Assembly: GCA_947504025.1 (NCBI GenBank)
Contig: CANNFX010000002.1
Coordinates: forward strand, 62,001 to 126,000
From: an uncultured Sphingomonadaceae bacterium
Lineage (GTDB): Bacteria > Pseudomonadota > Alphaproteobacteria > Sphingomonadales > Sphingomonadaceae
DNA length: 64,000 bases
Direction: 5' to 3'
Shown here: positions 60,097 through 64,000 of the stretch, piece after piece
Layout of the letters: every line of letters starts with the position of its first letter
Position numbering within the stretch: position 1 is the first letter of the stretch
Translations under genes and position numbers: made by a program
Notes under the pieces: generated by a model
What the model saw: the letters and a program-made list of their open reading frames with translations, nothing else
Told to the model about the DNA's origin: nothing
The model's database searches: none

Positions 60097-61013
60097 AGGT
60101 CGAATGCCTTCAGCCGCGCATAAGCGCTCTGGACGTGATCACGAGCGCGCGGCGACATGGCCCCGCCTGCTAGATCGAAACTGCTTTTTAATGTGTCGGC
60201 CATGCTGGCCCGCCGCGGCGGAGCTAGAGGCGCCGGTTCGCTGCTTCGCGAGAACGATGCTGGCGCAAACTGCCTCACTGGTTGGATGAACCGCTGGGGC
60301 TCGGCCGCCGCGATTGTTGCGGGCTGGCCCTGTATGATTGGCGGCATGTTCGCTGGCTTCGGACCGTTCTGCGCCATTGCCTTGGCCATCTTGCCGCGCA
60401 TCAGCCCCATCACTTCGCCGACTGACCGTTCTGCCCCTGCGCGCGTGTAGAAGATCGAGCGGTTGGCTGCTGCCGGTGCTGGAAGAATACTTGCCGCCGA
60501 GGCGTTTGGATTGGCGGCCAGTTGACGCAAAAATTTGCTTGCTCCGCCAGAGCCCAAGAAATGCGCCATGTAGAGTTCGGTTGCATCGGGCGTTCGGCCC
60601 AACACCCCCGTCAGGGCATCGCGGTTGTCGTTCGCCAGTGCCCCGGCCATCAAAGCGGCTGCTGAAGGATCGAAGCGGAGTGCCATGATACCGTTGCGCG
60701 CCCGGCTGTCATTTACGCGCGCTTTGCCGTCAGCCGAATGGATCGCTTCTGCAGCGGACCCCAGGCCCAATCGCTCGCCATGGCGATCCAGTGTTTCAAG
60801 CCATGTTGAATCGATGAATTGGTATAGCCCGCTCGCGCTGGATGTGCGGGCCTTTGCATCGGGATTCATCCCTGATTCGAGCCGTGCCTGCGCGAGCAGG
60901 TAATCGAAGTCGACACCTGTCTTCCGCGATGCCTGAGCGATAGCCTCGCGCGGGTCACGCGCAACCGGTGAAGGTTGCACGCTTTGGCCAGAGAGGGATA
61001 TCGGGTCGTTCAA
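60093..61013 (-). CDS. lytic transglycosylase (SLT domain) in the flagellar cluster
   Basis: A 306-residue protein with an SLT fold near the N-terminus: A-R-L-E-S-G-M-N-P-D-A-K-A holds the catalytic Glu (about residue 45), then S-A-S-G-L-Y-Q-F. The C-terminal half is proline/alanine-rich. It would open a gap in peptidoglycan for the rod, like FlgJ or SltF, but there is no FlgJ-type rod-cap domain and no obvious signal peptide, so it may be exported by the flagellar apparatus. The start (TTG at 61013) is uncertain. Confidence 0.85.
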   Translation of the reverse strand: MNDPISLSGQSVQPSPVARDPREAIAQASRKTGVDFDYLLAQARLESGMNPDAKARTSSASGLYQFIDSTWLETLDRHGERLGLGSAAEAIHSADGKARVNDSRARNGIMALRFDPSAAALMAGALANDNRDALTGVLGRTPDATELYMAHFLGSGGASKFLRQLAANPNASAASILPAPAAANRSIFYTRAGAERSVGEVMGLMRGKMAKAMAQNGPKPANMPPIIQGQPATIAAAEPQRFIQPVRQFAPASFSRSSEPAPLAPPRRASMADTLKSSFDLAGGAMSPRARDHVQSAYARLKAFDL

Positions 61014-61080
61014 AAGACGGGGCTTTCCGTTAGGTTGCTTTCCCGTCCTTCACAGCAAGAGCCGTGCCAGTTGGATCATT

Positions 61081-61434
61081 TCAGGCAGTTCGGAGCGAGC
61101 CTGTCCGGCGGCCGTGGCCCGCGCTATATGTGCCGCCCGAACCCGTCAGCGCATCAAGGCGCGCAGAAACGTTGACTGCGAGAAGGTTCCGCATCTTACG
61201 GTTCACTTCGTTCAGTTCCTTGGCTGAGATAAGCAGGCCTTCGCATTCGGCATCAACGACCGCTGCGCCGCCGTCTTGCAGCGTGTCGCACAAATCCTGC
61301 TTACCTGACGTGCTTACGAGCAGTGCATCTAAGTCCATTCCGGCAAGTGCCTGCCGCTCGCGTTGCAGAACGGCAATCATCTGCCGCAGATGTTCAGCTA
61401 GCTTTGCGTTGGAGCCTTTGTCTAAATCGCTCAC
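61081..61434 (-). CDS. flgN: FlgN-like flagellar chaperone
   Basis: A 117-residue mostly helical protein with N-terminal A-E-H-L-R-Q-M-I-A-V-L-Q-R-E-R-Q-A-L and a central L-N-E-V-N-R-K-M-R-N-L-L, the pattern of FlgN. It escorts hook-filament junction proteins FlgK and FlgL. Assignment rests on length, helical pattern and its ATGA overlap with flgM, as in enterics. Confidence 0.8.
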   Translation of the reverse strand: MSDLDKGSNAKLAEHLRQMIAVLQRERQALAGMDLDALLVSTSGKQDLCDTLQDGGAAVVDAECEGLLISAKELNEVNRKMRNLLAVNVSARLDALTGSGGTYSAGHGRRTGSLRTA

Positions 61435-61724
61435 TGTTCGATACTCAGAAGCAAGGGGGCAGCGATCATCGCGTCAGCAATTTTGGTGGGAGATAGCGGA
61501 TATGTTCCGTTTTCCAGCGCCTTGCGAATGATTTCCACGCGAGAGCGATCGATTGGCGGCTGACCAGAGTTGGCAGCTTCGCTTGTCTCGACCTTCACGG
61601 CGTTTTCGCTTTTGCTTTCACTTGGAAGGCTTGCGGATGATTTCGCTGCAGTTGCAGCATGATCCTGTCTGATATTGCGGCCTGGTGTGACCGGCTGGAT
61701 ACGGCCTATTTCTGATGGAGACAT
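61431..61724 (-). CDS. flgM: anti-sigma-28 factor FlgM
   Basis: A 97-residue protein, disordered and polar in its first half, ending in the sigma-28-binding helices D-R-S-R-V-E-I-I-R-K-A-L-E-N-G-T-Y and T-K-I-A-D-A-M-I. The ATG at 61724 has aagga at good spacing. FlgM holds FliA until the hook is complete, then is exported. Confidence 0.93.
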   Translation of the reverse strand: MSPSEIGRIQPVTPGRNIRQDHAATAAKSSASLPSESKSENAVKVETSEAANSGQPPIDRSRVEIIRKALENGTYPLSPTKIADAMIAAPLLLSIEQ

Positions 61725-61805
61725 GGTCTGTGTCCTTGGTTGCATTCAAGCTCAGAACGACGCTGCGTGGCTCGAATTAAGAGCATGAGCGAAAATTCTT
61801 GAGCA

Positions 61806-62357
61806 TTATCCGATTGGGATCACCACGCGGCCGGGGCGCTCGATCCGGGCTCTGATGGTTTCACCCTTTCCGGGAGGTGCGACCCTGATCCAATCTCCCA
61901 TCACGCCGCTTTCAAGCGCGCGGCCCGTTTGGACGACGGAGAAGCCCCGGCCCTCGATTGCGATGCTGACCTGATCCCCCTTGGAGATCAGCACCTGTGT
62001 GGACACATTCGCAGCCGTTTTGATCAACGGTATAAAGATGCGCCAGCCACCTGCATCGGGGCAGGTGACCTGCAAGCTATCTTGTCTGCGTCCATAAGGA
62101 GCCAACACCAGAGCGGAGCGGCACGCTGTTAGCCGTAGTCTGCGGTCGACTGGACTGCGCGCTCCTCCGACGGTGCCCATTGGGGTGCCAGTATAATCGG
62201 CAACTGCCCTGTCGATTGAAGCGGGGTCAGTAAACCGCGCGCTTTGCGCTATGGCTATGCTAGGTGTGGTTATTACACCAGCTCCCAGAACCACGGCCGA
62301 TACATATTTGAAATAATTCACGAATCTGCTCCATCTGGCGCGAGGATTGCCCGCCAT
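61806..62357 (-). CDS. flgA: flagellar P-ring assembly chaperone FlgA
   Basis: A 183-residue periplasmic protein with a signal peptide ending A-I-A-Q and a C-terminal SAF-type domain (V-L-I-S-K-G-D-Q-V-S-I, G-R-V-V-I-P-I-G). It helps FlgI assemble. It starts 10 bp after the MotB-like gene. Confidence 0.9.
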   Translation of the reverse strand: MAGNPRARWSRFVNYFKYVSAVVLGAGVITTPSIAIAQSARFTDPASIDRAVADYTGTPMGTVGGARSPVDRRLRLTACRSALVLAPYGRRQDSLQVTCPDAGGWRIFIPLIKTAANVSTQVLISKGDQVSIAIEGRGFSVVQTGRALESGVMGDWIRVAPPGKGETIRARIERPGRVVIPIG

Positions 62358-62367
62358 TGTAATCAGG

Positions 62368-62811
62368 TCAGTGCAAGCCTCGTGCCAAGCCTATCGCAGA
62401 TGTGTCGTCCTCCAGAGTATGCGGCATGTTGTATGCGAAGAACGCCGTCGTTCGGTTCTTTTCCGATTGCTCCAATGCGATATGCGGGGTCTGGCCAACC
62501 GCCGATGCGCTTGCCTCGAGCTGGCTGGCACGCTGAACCGCGCTTGCGAAGTCCCCTCGGCGATAATGAATGGTGATCCATAATCGCTCACGCGGGTCGC
62601 GCGTATATGCTGCTAGCCATTCGCCAATATCTTCTCCGGACATGAATGACGAATAGATCTTTTCAGTACGCGGGCGGTGCACGGTAGCGCCGTCCAGCGA
62701 CACTGGTTGAACTGCCACGGTTGTTGCTGTCGTTATGAACAGAATCAACGACAGGTCGGCTAACAACACCTGCCAGCTTGCCGGAAAGTATATAGGCGGC
62801 CTTTCGGTCAT
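62368..62811 (-). CDS. short MotB/ExbD-like stator protein without peptidoglycan-binding domain
   Basis: A 147-residue protein. The ATG at 62811 overlaps the MotA-like stop as ATGA. A single TM (about residues 13-33) opens W-Q-V-L-L-A-D-L-S-L-I-L-F, matching the MotB/PomB pattern W-x-V-x-x-A-D in which the Asp (about residue 19) carries the proton. MotB is usually 250-300 residues with an OmpA-like anchor; here only about 110 residues follow and they lack that domain, resembling the small periplasmic part of ExbD/TolR. It is probably the partner of the MotA-like protein. Confidence 0.65.
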   Translation of the reverse strand: MTERPPIYFPASWQVLLADLSLILFITTATTVAVQPVSLDGATVHRPRTEKIYSSFMSGEDIGEWLAAYTRDPRERLWITIHYRRGDFASAVQRASQLEASASAVGQTPHIALEQSEKNRTTAFFAYNMPHTLEDDTSAIGLARGLH

Positions 62812-63464
62812 GCTTTGCGTCGCCGCTCCGGTGGACTCATGCTCGGACAAGCATCAGTCAATTGCTCACCAAGCCAGTCGAACAGATGCTGACGGTCAGC
62901 TTCTTCTTTCTCACCCATCCTTTCGATCCAATGCGCCAGTGGCATTAACGCCAGATGCGCCATCAACAGGCCGTAAAGCGTGCTGAGCACTGCCATACCG
63001 ACTGCACCGGCCAGATCACGTGCCTGAAGACCTCCTGCTGGGAGTTGGCTTAGTGCCAAGAGCGTGCCGGCCAGACCGAAGATCGGAGCAAGCTCTGCAG
63101 CAGCGTATACTGTTCGCAGGGCACGGCGCTGCCGTGTGTTGCGCAGCTGCTTGTATCTCTCATGCTCTGCCATGGCTGCGTGTAGTGATCGGTGCCGAAT
63201 AAGCGCACCGGTGGCATCAGCAATCTCTGGATCGCTGGAATTGCTCGGTTGGGCGCGCAGCACGCCGTCGTGCCGTATGCTTTCAACTTCAGCGGCGATT
63301 TCGGCACGGGCGGTCCCGTAGTCGAAGCGCTTGGTTGCGAGCCCGGCCAACGAGAGAGCCGTCGCACCAAGGCCGCTAGGTCCGGCACGCAGAGCGGTAG
63401 CAAAGAGTGTCCCACCCAGCACAATTGACGCACTGGCAGGATCCCACAGGGCTGAAATGTCCAT
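62808..63464 (-). CDS. short MotA/TolQ/ExbB-like proton channel protein
   Basis: A 218-residue membrane protein. The N-terminus D-P-A-S-A-S-I-V-L-G-G-T-L matches the second helix of MotA (I-V-L-G-G-T), so the usual first helix seems missing. A basic cytoplasmic segment follows, then the two conserved channel helices A-P-I-F-G-L-A-G-T-L-L-A-L and G-A-V-G-M-A-V-L-S-T-L-Y-G-L-L-M-A. MotA is usually 280-295 residues. First gene of the minus-strand flagellar chain. Confidence 0.8.
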   Translation of the reverse strand: MDISALWDPASASIVLGGTLFATALRAGPSGLGATALSLAGLATKRFDYGTARAEIAAEVESIRHDGVLRAQPSNSSDPEIADATGALIRHRSLHAAMAEHERYKQLRNTRQRRALRTVYAAAELAPIFGLAGTLLALSQLPAGGLQARDLAGAVGMAVLSTLYGLLMAHLALMPLAHWIERMGEKEEADRQHLFDWLGEQLTDACPSMSPPERRRKA

Positions 63465-63552
63465 CTATTACCAAAGCTCCTTCACGCTCCAGAACGACAG
63501 GTGCGCTTTAGGTTTCAGTACGGCAGGGAAAATCGGCACCAAATTGCCGCGT

Positions 63553-63600
63553 CCGGCAAGTTTTGACCACATTTCGAATACTTCCGCCGGAAACTTACGG
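63553..63600 (+). promoter_or_regulatory. inverted repeat upstream of the flgB promoter
   Basis: CCG-gc-AAGTTT (63553-63563) and its inverted partner AAACTT-a-CGG (63591-63600) flank a 27-bp interval, ending 12 bp before the -24 element. The placement suits an enhancer-binding activator of sigma-54 (FleQ/FlbD type). Tentative. Confidence 0.35.
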
Positions 63601-63612
63601 TTGAATGGCAAT

Positions 63613-63628
63613 TGGCACGGCGCTTGCA
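63613..63628 (+). promoter_or_regulatory. sigma-54 promoter of flgB
   Basis: TGGCACG-GCGC-TTGCA is an exact match to the sigma-54 consensus (-24 GG, -12 GC, correct 4-bp spacer). It lies 37 bp upstream of the flgB ATG, giving a predicted start near 63639. Confidence 0.88.
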
Positions 63629-63664
63629 ATCATCATGGCACACGTCCCTCGAAAGGATTTTGTC

Positions 63665-64000
63665 ATGAGCGGTTCCATATTCGGTATTCACGGCGCAGCA
63701 CTCGAATTGCGTTCGCAGCGCATGGGTATGCTCACGTCGAACATCGCGAACGCTGCGACGCCTGGATACAAGGCGCGTGACATCGATTTCGGCGCCGCAC
63801 TGGAAGCTCGCATGAGCGGAGCCGACAGCCAGCGCGCCGTTACCGGTTCCACGCGCTATCGGGTGCCTGTGATGCCATCGCTGGATGGAAATACGGTCGA
63901 ACTGGCCAATGAACAAATGGCCTTTGCTGAAAATGCGCTGGCTTATTCAGCCACTCTGTCATTCGTTCAAGGCCGGGCGGAAAAGCTGACCCGCGCGCTG
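63665..64000 (+). CDS. flgB: flagellar basal-body rod protein FlgB (partial)
   Basis: The first 112 codons are visible; the gene runs off the window end. M-S-G-S-I-F-G-I-H-G-A-A-L begins the reading frame after aaagga. The rod signature S-N-I-A-N-A-A-T-P-G-Y-K-A-R-D-I-D-F and the C-terminal N-T-V-E-L-A-N-E-Q-M helix identify FlgB, the proximal rod protein. It is divergent from the MotA-like gene and is probably the first gene of the flgBCDEFG... operon. Confidence 0.95.
   Translation, partial: MSGSIFGIHGAALELRSQRMGMLTSNIANAATPGYKARDIDFGAALEARMSGADSQRAVTGSTRYRVPVMPSLDGNTVELANEQMAFAENALAYSATLSFVQGRAEKLTRAL

Noticed and set aside
1..64000. Search for IS elements, prophage, integron or CRISPR repeats
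   Set aside because: No transposase, integrase, phage structural gene or regularly spaced repeats were seen.

Overview
The window looks like a chromosomal segment of a Sphingomonadales alphaproteobacterium, most likely an Erythrobacteraceae member. This rests on gene content rather than a marker gene: an alpha-type SspB, the SWIB/cold-shock/dodecin housekeeping set, a TonB-dependent receptor next to a TPR-sulfotransferase, paired acyl-CoA dehydrogenase clusters, a PEP-CTERM mini-protein, and moderate GC with dense, often 1-4 bp overlapping genes. I see no insertion sequence, integrase, prophage or CRISPR array; it reads as a stable core chromosome with a few accessory islets.

Layout. 0-5.6 kb: small housekeeping genes (lipoprotein, TPR metalloprotease-like protein, DUF962, dodecin, yaiI-phnA pair, cspA with a long leader, PEBP, SWIB). 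5.6-10.8 kb: DoxX protein, secreted M19 dipeptidase, dapD, and an S8 protease with a lipobox and a barrel-like C-terminus. 10.8-21 kb: a lipid/acyl-CoA catabolic island. A minus-strand set (phosphotransferase, zinc alcohol dehydrogenase, acyl-CoA dehydrogenase; MFS transporter, SDR) lies beside a plus-strand set (two acyl-CoA dehydrogenases, SDR, hydrolase). Two copies of a TTTAAC-N6-rTTAAA palindrome mark the control regions. 21-22.7 kb: gmk, an unknown gene and sspB on the minus strand. 22.8-27 kb: hisB-hisH-hisA-unknown-hisF-mini PEP-CTERM-hisE-HIT. 27-31.4 kb: complete ybgC-tolQRAB-pal envelope operon. 31.5-38.9 kb: J-domain protein, amidohydrolase, DUF1304, a trans-sulfuration enzyme with a structured leader, a SLC13/DASS transporter, a TetR regulator divergent from a membrane protein, and DUF5694.

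38.9-50 kb: infC (probable non-AUG start), pdeM, hemF with a perfect FNR-type box, a membrane-anchored AraC regulator, a beta-lactamase-family hydrolase, an M1 aminopeptidase lipoprotein, the Rsh (p)ppGpp enzyme, VOC and DUF1905 proteins, a cyclophilin and tRNA-Ser(GGA). 50-57 kb: BCCT transporter, TonB-dependent receptor, TPR-sulfotransferase, csaA. 57-64 kb: a flagellar island. A minus-strand chain (short MotA-like, short MotB-like, flgA, flgM, flgN, lytic transglycosylase, flhA, fliA) is divergent from flgB, which is cut by the window edge and preceded by a textbook sigma-54 promoter.

The most unusual signals are: (i) a possible H-type pseudoknot that would sequester the Shine-Dalgarno of the trans-sulfuration gene, a candidate undescribed riboswitch-like leader; (ii) the shortened MotA/MotB-like pair inside the flagellar cluster; (iii) the two matching palindromic operators in the acyl-CoA island; (iv) a PEP-CTERM tail of about 58 residues with no signal peptide, buried in the histidine operon. 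All calls come from reading the sequence; no database search or folding calculation was run.
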